Shown: piece after piece, positions 8,997 to 17,522 of the stretch | Layout of the letters: every line of letters begins with the position of its first letter | How positions within the stretch are numbered: the stretch's first letter is position 1 | NCBI GenBank assembly: GCA_041751955.1 | Contig: JBGSIB010000056.1 | Span: 106,665 to 170,664 of the forward strand | Source: UBA2040 sp041751955 | GTDB lineage: Bacteria; Bacteroidota; Bacteroidia; Flavobacteriales_D; Crocinitomicaceae | Direction of reading: 5' to 3' | Length of the DNA stretch: 64,000 nucleotides | Position numbers and translations under genes: made by a program | Notes under the pieces: generated by a model | What the model was told of the DNA's origin: nothing | The model's database searches: none | Seen by the model: only the letters and a program-made list of their open reading frames with translations

Positions 8997-9746
8997 ATGG
9001 ATTTACTATCAAAAATAGATTTAAATAATACACCGGAGCATATCGCCATTATAATGGACGGTAATGGTCGTTGGGCCAAACAGCAAGGGCACATGCGTTT
9101 GTATGGGCACAATATCGGTGTAGAATCTGTTCGAGAAGTATTGAAAGCTGCAAAAGAACTGAAGGTAAAATTCCTCACGCTATATGCATTTTCCACCGAA
9201 AATTGGAATCGACCAAAAGAAGAAGTGGATGGCCTAATGGATTTGCTCGTTAGAACCATTGCTGGTGAAGTTGATGAATTACACGCTTCGGGTGTTAGTT
9301 TGAAGGCAATTGGTGATTTGGAAGGTCTGCCGAATGACTGTAATTTAGAGTTGCAGCAAGCTATTGCAAAAACGAAAGATAATACGGATATCAATTTGGT
9401 TCTTGCTTTGAATTATAGTTCAAGATGGGAAATGACTGAAGCCACTCGCTTAATCGCCAATGATTTTAAAAACGGAAAAATTTCGGAAGATCAAATAAAC
9501 GATGACTTAATAAGTTCCTATTTAACCACAAAAAATATTCCTGACCCAGAGTTGTTAATCCGCACGAGTGGAGAATACAGATTGAGTAATTTTTTACTTT
9601 GGCAAATTGCTTATTGTGAATTGCATTTTACCCCTGTACTTTGGCCAGATTTTACGAGAGACGATCTGTATAAGGCCGTTTTAGATTACCAATCGCGCGA
9701 AAGAAGATTCGGAATGGTATCTGAACAAATTTCAAAGACTTTATGA
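8997..9746 (+). CDS. uppS: Isoprenyl (undecaprenyl-diphosphate) synthase
   Basis: UppS condenses isopentenyl diphosphates onto farnesyl diphosphate in cis to make the C55 carrier lipid for peptidoglycan and O-antigen. The 249-residue protein carries all family motifs: IIMDGNGRWAKQQG at the N-terminus with catalytic D21, TLYAFSTENW, and RTSGEYRLSNFLLWQIAYCE starting near R189. The length is standard. It starts the envelope cluster; its stop overlaps the bamA start by four bases (ATGA), implying translational coupling. A weak promoter (TTG 8923, TATCTTCG 8949-8956) lies upstream, beyond the atpC terminator. Confidence 0.96.
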   Translation: MDLLSKIDLNNTPEHIAIIMDGNGRWAKQQGHMRLYGHNIGVESVREVLKAAKELKVKFLTLYAFSTENWNRPKEEVDGLMDLLVRTIAGEVDELHASGVSLKAIGDLEGLPNDCNLELQQAIAKTKDNTDINLVLALNYSSRWEMTEATRLIANDFKNGKISEDQINDDLISSYLTTKNIPDPELLIRTSGEYRLSNFLLWQIAYCELHFTPVLWPDFTRDDLYKAVLDYQSRERRFGMVSEQISKTL

Positions 9747-12340
9747 GAAACACCACATTCCTATTTTTCTTTTTCGGATTATTCACTTTTTCCTTTGTTC
9801 ACGGACAGATTATTGATCTCGACACGACAAATAATAACGGACCTACAGTTATCAGTTTACCATTTGAAGTGGATTACCTTTCACCAAAGGAATATGATTT
9901 AGGACCGGTTCGGGTGGAAGGAGCCGATAATTTTGATCACAATTCTATTCGCTTGATTGCTGGTCTGCGTCCTGGACAAAAAGTAACTGTGCCTGGAACC
10001 CAATTTTCGAATGCTATTCGCAATTTATATAAAGAAGAAATTTTTTCATACGTGGAAATAGCTGTTGAAAAAGAAATTGCCGGAATACTCTATGTAGTAA
10101 TAAAAGTAGAGCCAAGAGCCAAACTTTCTCGTTTCAAATTCAGAGGTATCAACAAGAGAGAAGCTGATAAAGTGAGAGAAGAAATTGACTTGTATTCTGG
10201 TCGAACGATTACAGAGAATTTGCTTTATGCCACGCGAAATAAGATCAGGGGTTATTTCAGAGAGAAAGGTTTTTATGCAGTTGACGTTACCATCAATAGA
10301 CAAGTTGATACGCTCATAAACAACTCAGAAATTTTCTTTATTGACATTAAAAAAGGAAGTAAAGTAAAAATCAAAAAAATAGAAATCAACGGAAATCAAT
10401 CCATATCTGACTTCAAAGCAAAAAACACCATGAAAGATACCAAATCGAAGTTGGATTGGCGTTTTTTCAAAAAGTCGAAGTTTACCGAGGCGGCTTATGA
10501 AAGAGATAAAAAAGCAATTCTTGATAAATATAATGGTATCGGATTACGTGATGCTGCTATTGTTAAAGACAGTGTCTACAATATCGATGCGAAGAATATT
10601 GGCATACTAATTAATATTGACGAAGGTGAGAAGTACTACTTTGGGAATTTTACTTGGGTAGGGAATACAAAATTTAGATCAACCTTTTTGGATACAATAT
10701 TAGGGATTAAATACGGTGATGTATTTGATAAAACACTTTTGGAACAACGGATTAATTTTAGTTTGGATAGTCGAGACATTACTTCACTTTATCAAGACAG
10801 GGGTTATTTGTTTTCTCAGGTAGTTGCTATCGAATCCAATGTCGATAATAATCACATTAACTATCAGATACGTATACAAGAGGGCAAGGAAGCACGGATC
10901 AAGAATATTATTATTCGGGGAAACAATAAAACCAACGACTACGTTATCCGACGTGAAATCAGAACGAAACCAGGCGATTTATACAATCGAGGTGATATCA
11001 TTCGTACACAGCGCGAATTGGCTCAATTAGGTTACTTCGATGCACAACAAATTGGTATAGTTCCTATTCCAAATCCGCAAGATGGAACTGTAGATATCGA
11101 ATACACGGTTGTTGAAAAATCTTCGGATCAGATTGAACTTTCAGGTGGTTATGGTGGTGCAGGAGTGAACGGCAGAGGCACTGTAATTGGAACGCTTGGT
11201 TTAACTTTCAATAATTTTTCTACAAAAAACATTTTCAAAAAAGGAGCTTGGGCACCTTTACCAGCTGGTGATGGACAAAGATTATCCATCCGTGCTCAAT
11301 CCAATGGGCGCTTTTACCAAAGTTTTAATTTCTCTTTCACAGAGCCTTGGTTAGGTGGAAAAAAACCGAACTCATTGACCATGTATGCTAGTCATACTTT
11401 GTTGAGCAACACAGGAAATTTAAAAACAAATCCAGATTTCCGCGGAGCGTCAATTTCGGGTGGTGGAATTGGCTTTGGGCGAAGAAAGAAAATTCCAGAT
11501 GATTTCTTCAGCGCTTATTATGAGTTAGGTTACAACTATTACGATATCCGAAACTATAATGTTTTCCCTGTATTTACCAACGAAAATGGATTTGCCCATG
11601 ATATCAGTTTGAAATACGTTTTGCAAAGAAATTCAATCTCTGAACCAATTTACCCACAAAGTGGTTCCAACCTGACTTTTACAGCTAAAGCAACAGCACC
11701 GTATTCGCTTTTGGATAATATTGATGATTACAGTTCGCTTTCCAATCAAGATCGATTCAAATACCTAGAGTATTATAAGATGAAATTCACCGGAGCTTGG
11801 TATTTCCCGTTGACGAAGGATAAAAAATTAATTCTTTCTCCACGCATTGGATTTGGTTTCTTGGGAGCTTATAATCAACAAAAAGGAGTAATTCCTGTTG
11901 AACGATTCTCATTAGGTGGTTCTGGATTAACAGGTGTAAATCAATTGGGTGGTAGAGAAATCATTGCCTTAAGAGGTTACGAGGATGGAGCACTTTCAAC
12001 ACAAGGAGGAGATCCATTGATTGCAAAATATACCATGGAGTTACGTTATCCAATCTCTCTAAACCCTTCTGCAACTTTCTTTGCGCTGGCGTTTGTTGAA
12101 GGAGCGAATACTTTCCCGAGTATCCGTCAGTTTGATCCCTTTAATGTGAAAAGAGCCGCAGGTGTTGGATTAAGAGTATTCTTACCAATGTTCGGTATGC
12201 TCGGTATTGACTACGGTTGGGGCTTCGACAAAATAGATGCTTGGGGAATTGGAGCAGGTGCGGCTAATTCAAGTGTGACTACTAAAGGGTATACTTCCAA
12301 ACTTACTTTCTCTATTGGCATGAATTTAGGAGAGCTTTAA
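9743..12340 (+). CDS. bamA: Outer-membrane protein assembly factor BamA (Omp85)
   Basis: BamA inserts beta-barrel proteins in the outer membrane. The 865-residue precursor has a signal peptide ending ...SFVHGQ, a string of POTRA domains (about 50-490) and a C-terminal 16-strand Omp85 barrel (about 490-865). The loop-6 motif region contains GLTGVNQLGGREIIALRGYEDG. The C-terminus (TFSIGMNLGEL) is the last barrel strand. The neighbours support the call: uppS upstream with overlapping start, and two OmpH/Skp periplasmic chaperones downstream, the classic Bacteroidota order. TamA is the alternative Omp85 member but has fewer POTRA domains and a different context. Confidence 0.94.
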   Translation: MRNTTFLFFFFGLFTFSFVHGQIIDLDTTNNNGPTVISLPFEVDYLSPKEYDLGPVRVEGADNFDHNSIRLIAGLRPGQKVTVPGTQFSNAIRNLYKEEIFSYVEIAVEKEIAGILYVVIKVEPRAKLSRFKFRGINKREADKVREEIDLYSGRTITENLLYATRNKIRGYFREKGFYAVDVTINRQVDTLINNSEIFFIDIKKGSKVKIKKIEINGNQSISDFKAKNTMKDTKSKLDWRFFKKSKFTEAAYERDKKAILDKYNGIGLRDAAIVKDSVYNIDAKNIGILINIDEGEKYYFGNFTWVGNTKFRSTFLDTILGIKYGDVFDKTLLEQRINFSLDSRDITSLYQDRGYLFSQVVAIESNVDNNHINYQIRIQEGKEARIKNIIIRGNNKTNDYVIRREIRTKPGDLYNRGDIIRTQRELAQLGYFDAQQIGIVPIPNPQDGTVDIEYTVVEKSSDQIELSGGYGGAGVNGRGTVIGTLGLTFNNFSTKNIFKKGAWAPLPAGDGQRLSIRAQSNGRFYQSFNFSFTEPWLGGKKPNSLTMYASHTLLSNTGNLKTNPDFRGASISGGGIGFGRRKKIPDDFFSAYYELGYNYYDIRNYNVFPVFTNENGFAHDISLKYVLQRNSISEPIYPQSGSNLTFTAKATAPYSLLDNIDDYSSLSNQDRFKYLEYYKMKFTGAWYFPLTKDKKLILSPRIGFGFLGAYNQQKGVIPVERFSLGGSGLTGVNQLGGREIIALRGYEDGALSTQGGDPLIAKYTMELRYPISLNPSATFFALAFVEGANTFPSIRQFDPFNVKRAAGVGLRVFLPMFGMLGIDYGWGFDKIDAWGIGAGAANSSVTTKGYTSKLTFSIGMNLGEL

Positions 12341-12385
12341 AATAATTCATTATATTCAACGTTTTCGAAGTCTAAAATTAGCAGC

Positions 12386-12895
12386 ATGAAAAACCCTATC
12401 ATTCTTATATTATTCATTTTTGGCACGGGCTTTGCCTTTGGTCAGAAGTACGGTTATATTGATTCAGATTACATCTTAAACAAAATGCCCGAATACACGG
12501 AATCAAAAGAAAAGCTAGACAAATTGGCGGAACGTTGGACAAAAGAAATTGAAGAAAGAATTACTCTTGTTGATAAAAAGAAAGCCAATTTCGCTCGAGA
12601 AGAAGTTTTGCTTCCAGAAGAAGAAAAGACCAAAAGATTGGCCGAAATTGAAAAATTGGAAATGGAAACCTTGGAAATGCAAAAATTGCGATTTGGTGTC
12701 AAAGGAGATTATTTCTCAAAACGCCAAGAGCTGATTAAACCGATTCAAGATAAAGTTTATGACGCCATGCAAAAAGTTGCATCAAAAAGAAATTACAGTT
12801 TCGTTTTCGACAAAGCGAATCAAAGTAATTTGGTGTATGCAGACAGTAAATTTGACCTCTCAGATGAGGTATTGAAGGAGCTGGACATCAAATAG
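12386..12895 (+). CDS. OmpH/Skp-family periplasmic chaperone (first copy)
   Basis: Skp-like proteins carry unfolded outer-membrane proteins across the periplasm to BamA. The 169-residue product has a signal peptide (...TGFAFGQ), an OmpH start motif KYGYIDSDYILNKMPEY, a long charged coiled-coil (about 40-125) forming the tentacles, and a C-terminal body strand (YSFVFDKANQSNLVYAD). It starts 45 bases after bamA and is followed 26 bases later by a paralogue. Tandem skp genes after bamA are normal in this phylum. Confidence 0.9.
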   Translation: MKNPIILILFIFGTGFAFGQKYGYIDSDYILNKMPEYTESKEKLDKLAERWTKEIEERITLVDKKKANFAREEVLLPEEEKTKRLAEIEKLEMETLEMQKLRFGVKGDYFSKRQELIKPIQDKVYDAMQKVASKRNYSFVFDKANQSNLVYADSKFDLSDEVLKELDIK

Positions 12896-12921
12896 TTTAA
12901 ATTTAAAAACCGAAAAAAAGA

Positions 12922-13434
12922 ATGAAAAAGTTATTAGTAGCATTATTAGTTGTAATCAGCACAGGCGCTATGGCGCAACAAAAATTAGGACACGTTAATT
13001 CTCAAGTTTTGTTGGATACCATGCCTTCTAGAAAAGAAGCAATTAAACAAATGCAAGATTTTGAAAGAGATGGCGTTAAGGAATTACAGGAAATGCAAAA
13101 GTCTTTACAAGTAGCTACCGAAACCTTAAATAGTAAACGCCCTGGGATGACTCCCATAATGATTCAAATTGAAGAAAGTAAATTGCAAAAGAAAGAGCAA
13201 GATTTGAACGACCGTCAACAAGCTTTACAATATGAAATTGAAGCCTTGGCAGAAAGTTTAAATGCGCCTATTTTGGAAAGAATCAAGCAAGCTGTTAAAA
13301 TTGTTGCTGATCGCAAGAAAGTGAATTACGTTTTGGATGAAACAACAACCTTGTATTTCGATAGTGGTATCAACTTGACGCCAGAAGTAATCACTGAATT
13401 GCTGATTTTGGATAAAGAAGCAATGAAGAAATAA
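12922..13434 (+). CDS. OmpH/Skp-family periplasmic chaperone (second copy)
   Basis: The 170-residue product repeats the Skp layout: signal peptide ending AMAQ, KLGHVNSQVLLDTMPSRKEA, a helical coiled coil rich in Q, K and E (about 45-125), and a terminal body segment (VNYVLDETTTLYFDSG). It differs widely in sequence from the preceding copy, so the pair is old rather than a recent duplication. It is the last gene before a strong terminator, so uppS-bamA-skp-skp probably form one transcription unit. Confidence 0.9.
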   Translation: MKKLLVALLVVISTGAMAQQKLGHVNSQVLLDTMPSRKEAIKQMQDFERDGVKELQEMQKSLQVATETLNSKRPGMTPIMIQIEESKLQKKEQDLNDRQQALQYEIEALAESLNAPILERIKQAVKIVADRKKVNYVLDETTTLYFDSGINLTPEVITELLILDKEAMKK

Positions 13435-13453
13435 ATAAAACAAATTTTATACC

Positions 13454-13494
13454 GAAGCCAGTCTCGTTTTCAAACGGAACTGGTTTCTTTTTTT
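13454..13494 (+). terminator. Terminator after the skp pair
   Basis: GAAGCCAGT...CGTTT (from 13454) pairs with AAACG...ACTGGTTTC (to 13487) in a hairpin with two mismatches, followed by a run of T residues. It separates the bamA unit from murI. Confidence 0.8.
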
Positions 13495-13495
13495 G

Positions 13496-13503
13496 TAGCT
13501 TTG
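13496..13503 (+). promoter_or_regulatory. -7 promoter box for murI (near-leaderless)
   Basis: TAGCTTTG fits TAnnTTTG and ends six bases before the murI ATG at 13510. The TTG within it (13501) is also an in-frame start candidate, but because it belongs to the promoter box the ATG is the better start. Confidence 0.45.
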
Positions 13504-13509
13504 TTTATC

Positions 13510-14340
13510 ATGAGTGCAAGCAAAAAAGGACCAATTGGTGTTTTTGATTCTGGTTACGGCGGTTTAACTGTACTGAAAGAATTAAAGAAAAAATTGCCGG
13601 AGTACGATTATCTGTATTTAGGGGATAATGCGCGTGCACCATACGGAACACGGTCCTTTGAAGTTGTATATCAATTTACTTTACAAGCGGTAAAAGAATT
13701 ATTTGACCGAGGTTGCTCCTTGGTTATATTGGCGTGTAATACAGCTTCAGCTAAGGCATTGCGCAGTATCCAAACCAACGATTTACCTAAAATAGCTACT
13801 GAAAAACGTGTTTTGGGTGTTATCCGACCAAGTTCTGAGTATATCGGTGATTTATCAAATAGCAGACATGTCGGAATAATGGCAACTCCAGGAACAGTCA
13901 AATCGAATTCTTATAGTATAGAATTGGCCAAGTTTTTCCCTGATTTAGTGGTCACAGAATATGCGTGCCCTATGTGGGTGCCGCTAATTGAAAACAACCA
14001 ACATGAATCAGTGCCTGGGCGAATGATGATAGGGCAAGACCTTAATAAAATCTTAAGAATTGATCCTGAAATTGATACTTTAGTTTTGGCTTGCACGCAT
14101 TATCCATTGGTGCAGGATTTCTTGGAACAGAATGTACCAAATGGTGTTCAAATTGTTGCACAAGGCGAAATTGTTGCAAGTAGTTTAAAGAATTATTTAT
14201 TCAGACATATTGAAATTGATAATCTTTGCAGTAAAACCGGAAATATTCATTTTCTAACTACGGAAACAACCGAAATTTTTGAGGAAAAAGCAACAATATT
14301 TTACGGTGAAAAAGTGATTGCCGAAACTGTACACCTCTAA
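13510..14340 (+). CDS. murI: Glutamate racemase
   Basis: MurI makes D-glutamate for peptidoglycan. The 276-residue protein shows IGVFDSGYGGLTVL, LYLGDNARAPYG, the first catalytic cysteine in LACNTAS (about C76) and the second in LACTHYPL (about C195). Length and both cysteines are as expected. I choose ATG 13510 over TTG 13501 because the latter overlaps the -7 box. The gene sits after the bamA/skp terminator with its own promoter but remains in the envelope-biogenesis cluster. Confidence 0.95.
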   Translation: MSASKKGPIGVFDSGYGGLTVLKELKKKLPEYDYLYLGDNARAPYGTRSFEVVYQFTLQAVKELFDRGCSLVILACNTASAKALRSIQTNDLPKIATEKRVLGVIRPSSEYIGDLSNSRHVGIMATPGTVKSNSYSIELAKFFPDLVVTEYACPMWVPLIENNQHESVPGRMMIGQDLNKILRIDPEIDTLVLACTHYPLVQDFLEQNVPNGVQIVAQGEIVASSLKNYLFRHIEIDNLCSKTGNIHFLTTETTEIFEEKATIFYGEKVIAETVHL

Positions 14341-14465
14341 TTTAAGGACTGTAAAAATCATTTTTCTTGGTGAATTTGTTCTGCAGATAAATCAGCTATC
14401 CTTATTTTCATTGCATAGTAACAAATTGTTAATAGAAAGTATAGAAATACTTCGATTTTTGGTCG

Positions 14466-14534
14466 TAATTTTGTTCCAAGGTTGCGCTGAAATCCTTGAA
14501 ATTGCCTTAAAATGGCTTTTTAAACCAGCGTAAC
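14466..14534 (+). promoter_or_regulatory. Promoter box and structured 5' leader of the T9SS gene at 14556
   Basis: TAATTTTG (14466-14473) matches the -7 box. Just downstream GTTGCGCTG (14481-14489) pairs with CAGCGTAAC (14526-14534) over nine base pairs with one G-U, enclosing a smaller GCC/GGC hairpin. The leader of about 78 bases thus has a closing stem right before the start region. It matches no riboswitch I recognise. Confidence 0.35.
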
Positions 14535-14555
14535 GGAGGTCAATATTTCAGTCAA

Positions 14556-16400
14556 ATGAAATTCGGTTATTTTGCATTCTTTGCAAGCTTTTTCTCTAGT
14601 TTTTCTTTGTTTTCACAACAACTAGTCATCAATGAAATTTCTCAAGGCACTGGGGCAAAGGAATATGTGGAATTTGTAGTGATTGGGTCACCTACTTGTT
14701 CAACACCTGTACCATGTTTGGATCTGAGATTGATGGTTCTCAATGACAATGATGGATATTTTTCTAGCAGTGCTAGCGGATCAGGTATTGCAGCGGGTGC
14801 AGTTCGATTTGCTGACATTCCGTTTTGGAGTTGTATTCCACAAGGAACAATAATTGTCTTATACAACAATAATGATGTTAATCCTGCACTTCCCCCAGAC
14901 GACGTATCGATGACAGATGGCAATTGTCGTTTAATCATACCTGTTAATTCAAATCTACTAGAAGGCCAAAGCGCATCCCCAAGTAGTGCGGTACCTAACG
15001 CTTATCCTTCCTCAGGTTGGGTGATTGGTGGTGGATTGTGGGGGCAAGTTGCTATGTCGAATTCAAGCGATTCTTTCCTTATCCTCAGCAGCATAAATAG
15101 TGCAACGCCGAGTTTTTCTATTAGCTGGGGAAATAATAATTTGAACAATCTCATTTATTTTACCAGTGCTACAGGAGCAGTATTCTTCATGAACAATAGT
15201 ACTAGCAATAATCCTTACATTCAAAACAATTGGACTTCAGGAGCAGTTGGGTCACAAGAGACACCTGGCGCTGGTAATAATGTTGATAATACCAATTGGA
15301 TAGCAAGTATGAATCCGCAATGCGGAGTGGGTATTCCATTTTTACAAGTCAATTTGAACGCCACGAATGAAAGCTGCCCGGGCTCTTGCGATGGTACTAT
15401 TTCGACTGTAGTAACAAATGGAACCAGCCCATACAGTTACAGTTGGTCAAATTCAGCCACCACCCCAAATTTAATTAGCTTATGCCCTGGGACTTACGTC
15501 GTGCAAGTCACAGATTTGAATGGATGTTCTCAAAATGCTAGCACAACCATTCTTGCTGGTATATCTGGTGGAAACGCATCAATTCAGGCGGCAGGCCCTT
15601 TTGATTTGACAGCTTCACCCTATCAACTTGCGACTGATACGGCTGGTGGTGTTTGGTCATCCAATTGTGGCTCATGTACCAGCGCTACTGGTATATTTGA
15701 TCCGAGTACAGCTGGTGTTGGAACTTTCCAAGTATGTTACACGCTGGGTGCAGGCACCTGTTCAACTGTCGCTTGTATCAATATCACGGTCACCAGTTGT
15801 TTACCTTCTTTTACCCAAGAAACGGTGGCGATTTGTCCAGGAGATACTATTGATATTTTTGGTCTAAGTGTTTATAATTCAGGAAGCTTTTCTCAAGTTG
15901 ACACCAATGCAAGTGGCTGCGATAGTACCCATACTATAATCGTCCTATTGAATACTATCTTTCCAATTCATTTTACACAATCTTTTTGTGATGGTGATTC
16001 AATTTTAGTCAATGGAATATGGTTTTCTGAAGCATTTTATGGAGAACAACAGTCTATTGATTTTAATGGCTGTTTGGTCACAAATACGACCACAATTACT
16101 TTAGAGAATTGTTATGTTGAAGATTTTTTCTTGTATATTCCAAATGTTTTTACCCCTAATAATGATGGTACCAATGACGTATTCAAAGTTGAATTATTGG
16201 GTGGTTTTCTGAACCAAGGGTTTGTTCTCAATAGATGGGGTGAAATTATCGCTGCGTTTGATGATTTGAATAGAACTTGGAACGGTAAATCGTTATCGGG
16301 AATTGATGTAGTAGACGGTGTTTACACTTGGGTTGTGTACTACACGCCAATTGGTAAAAATCAAGAAACGATTCAAGGCTTTGTTACAGTAATTCGATAA
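14556..16400 (+). CDS. T9SS surface protein with SprB repeat and type B sorting domain
   Basis: The 614-residue protein has a signal peptide (...FSLFSQQ), an N-terminal lamin-tail-like domain (LVINEISQGTGAKEYVEFVVIG, about 23-245), an SprB-type repeat (ATNESCPGSCDGTIS ... GTYVVQVTDLNGC, about 265-330), Cys-rich Ig-like segments and a C-terminal gliding-motility-associated (CHU_C) domain. The last begins YIPNVFTPNNDGTNDVF and contains NRWGEIIAAFDD and VDGVYTWVVYY. It is therefore expected to be exported by T9SS and held at the surface. The function (adhesion is typical for SprB-repeat proteins) is inferred. It stands alone between murI and thiL with its own promoter and structured leader. Confidence 0.85.
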   Translation: MKFGYFAFFASFFSSFSLFSQQLVINEISQGTGAKEYVEFVVIGSPTCSTPVPCLDLRLMVLNDNDGYFSSSASGSGIAAGAVRFADIPFWSCIPQGTIIVLYNNNDVNPALPPDDVSMTDGNCRLIIPVNSNLLEGQSASPSSAVPNAYPSSGWVIGGGLWGQVAMSNSSDSFLILSSINSATPSFSISWGNNNLNNLIYFTSATGAVFFMNNSTSNNPYIQNNWTSGAVGSQETPGAGNNVDNTNWIASMNPQCGVGIPFLQVNLNATNESCPGSCDGTISTVVTNGTSPYSYSWSNSATTPNLISLCPGTYVVQVTDLNGCSQNASTTILAGISGGNASIQAAGPFDLTASPYQLATDTAGGVWSSNCGSCTSATGIFDPSTAGVGTFQVCYTLGAGTCSTVACINITVTSCLPSFTQETVAICPGDTIDIFGLSVYNSGSFSQVDTNASGCDSTHTIIVLLNTIFPIHFTQSFCDGDSILVNGIWFSEAFYGEQQSIDFNGCLVTNTTTITLENCYVEDFFLYIPNVFTPNNDGTNDVFKVELLGGFLNQGFVLNRWGEIIAAFDDLNRTWNGKSLSGIDVVDGVYTWVVYYTPIGKNQETIQGFVTVIR

Positions 16401-16459
16401 TCTTTTTTCGAAATCTTGTCTTTCCTTAATAAATACGCAGACTATTGCTTTGTTGTTTT

Positions 16460-16467
16460 TACCTTTG
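16460..16467 (+). promoter_or_regulatory. -7 promoter box for thiL
   Basis: TACCTTTG matches TAnnTTTG and lies 16 bases before ATG 16484. Its position inside the longer possible reading frame supports the internal ATG as the true thiL start. Confidence 0.5.
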
Positions 16468-16483
16468 CATCAAAATCGATAAG

Positions 16484-17521
16484 ATGTCAGAGAAAAGAAC
16501 AGAATTGAGTGAAATTGGTGAATTTGGATTAATAAGCCATTTAACAGAAGGTTTTGAAAACAAAAATACTTCGACGATTTTTGGAATTGGCGATGATGCT
16601 GCGGTTCTTGAAAGAGATGATGAGTTCTATTCTTTATTTTCCACTGACATGATGTTGGAAGGCGTACATTTTAATTTGATGTACATGCCTTTAAAACACT
16701 TGGGTTACAAGGCGGTGGCTAGTAATGTCTCCGATATTTCTGCGATGAATGGCCAAGCAGAACAAATTACTGTAAGTTTGGCGGTTTCCAACCGTTTTCC
16801 GAAAGAAGCCTTAGAAGAATTATATGAAGGAATTAAACATGCATGCGAGGTTTTTAAGGTTGATTTAGTTGGTGGCGACACGACAAGTTCATTGTCCGGA
16901 TTGACGATCAACATAGCCATTATTGGGAAAGTGAAAAAAGAAGATATAGTTTATCGATCTGGCGCGAAAGAAAATGATTTAATTGTAGTTACCGGTGATT
17001 TGGGAGCAGCTTACATGGGATTGCAAGTATTGGAAAGAGAAAAAGAAGTTTTCAATGCCAACCCTAATATTCAGCCAGATTTGGATGGACACGATTATAT
17101 TTTACAACGTCAAATGAAACCTGAAGCTCGAGTAGATGTCATTGAAATGTTCAAAGAGCTCAAAGTGGTTCCGACTTCTATGATAGATATTTCTGATGGA
17201 TTGGCTTCTGAGTTGATGCATTTGGCAAAATCTAGCCAAGTTAGCTGTCAAATTTACGATGAGAAATTGCCGATCGACGCAAAGACATCGATGACAGCCA
17301 TGGATTTCAATATCAATCCAAATACCTGTGCGATGAATGGAGGTGAGGATTATGAATTGTTATTCACCATTTCCCAAAAAGACTATGAAACAATAGCCTC
17401 AAATCCAAATTTCACTGTCATTGGTTACGTTTCTCATATTGGGGAAGGTTCACACCTAATCGATAAGAATGGAGCTGCAATCGAACTTACCGCTCAAGGT
17501 TGGAATCATTTTAGAGATTAA
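16484..17521 (+). CDS. thiL: Thiamine-monophosphate kinase
   Basis: ThiL phosphorylates thiamine monophosphate to the active cofactor thiamine diphosphate. The 345-residue protein shows the PurM/ThiL-type motifs: GIGDDAAVL, STDMMLEGVHF, SNVSDISAMNG, DLVGGDTT, DISDGLASEL and the C-terminal GGEDYELLFT. The reading frame can be extended 13 codons upstream to a TTG, but that extension covers the -7 promoter box, so ATG 16484 is chosen. Its stop lies one base from the stop of the convergent gene at 17523; no other thiamine genes are nearby. Confidence 0.93.
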   Translation: MSEKRTELSEIGEFGLISHLTEGFENKNTSTIFGIGDDAAVLERDDEFYSLFSTDMMLEGVHFNLMYMPLKHLGYKAVASNVSDISAMNGQAEQITVSLAVSNRFPKEALEELYEGIKHACEVFKVDLVGGDTTSSLSGLTINIAIIGKVKKEDIVYRSGAKENDLIVVTGDLGAAYMGLQVLEREKEVFNANPNIQPDLDGHDYILQRQMKPEARVDVIEMFKELKVVPTSMIDISDGLASELMHLAKSSQVSCQIYDEKLPIDAKTSMTAMDFNINPNTCAMNGGEDYELLFTISQKDYETIASNPNFTVIGYVSHIGEGSHLIDKNGAAIELTAQGWNHFRD

Positions 17522-17522
17522 G

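Noticed and set aside
14318..14533. Open frame of 71 codons after murI.
   Set aside because: It overlaps the murI end and covers the promoter and structured leader of the next gene; hydrophobic composition comes from AT-rich DNA.
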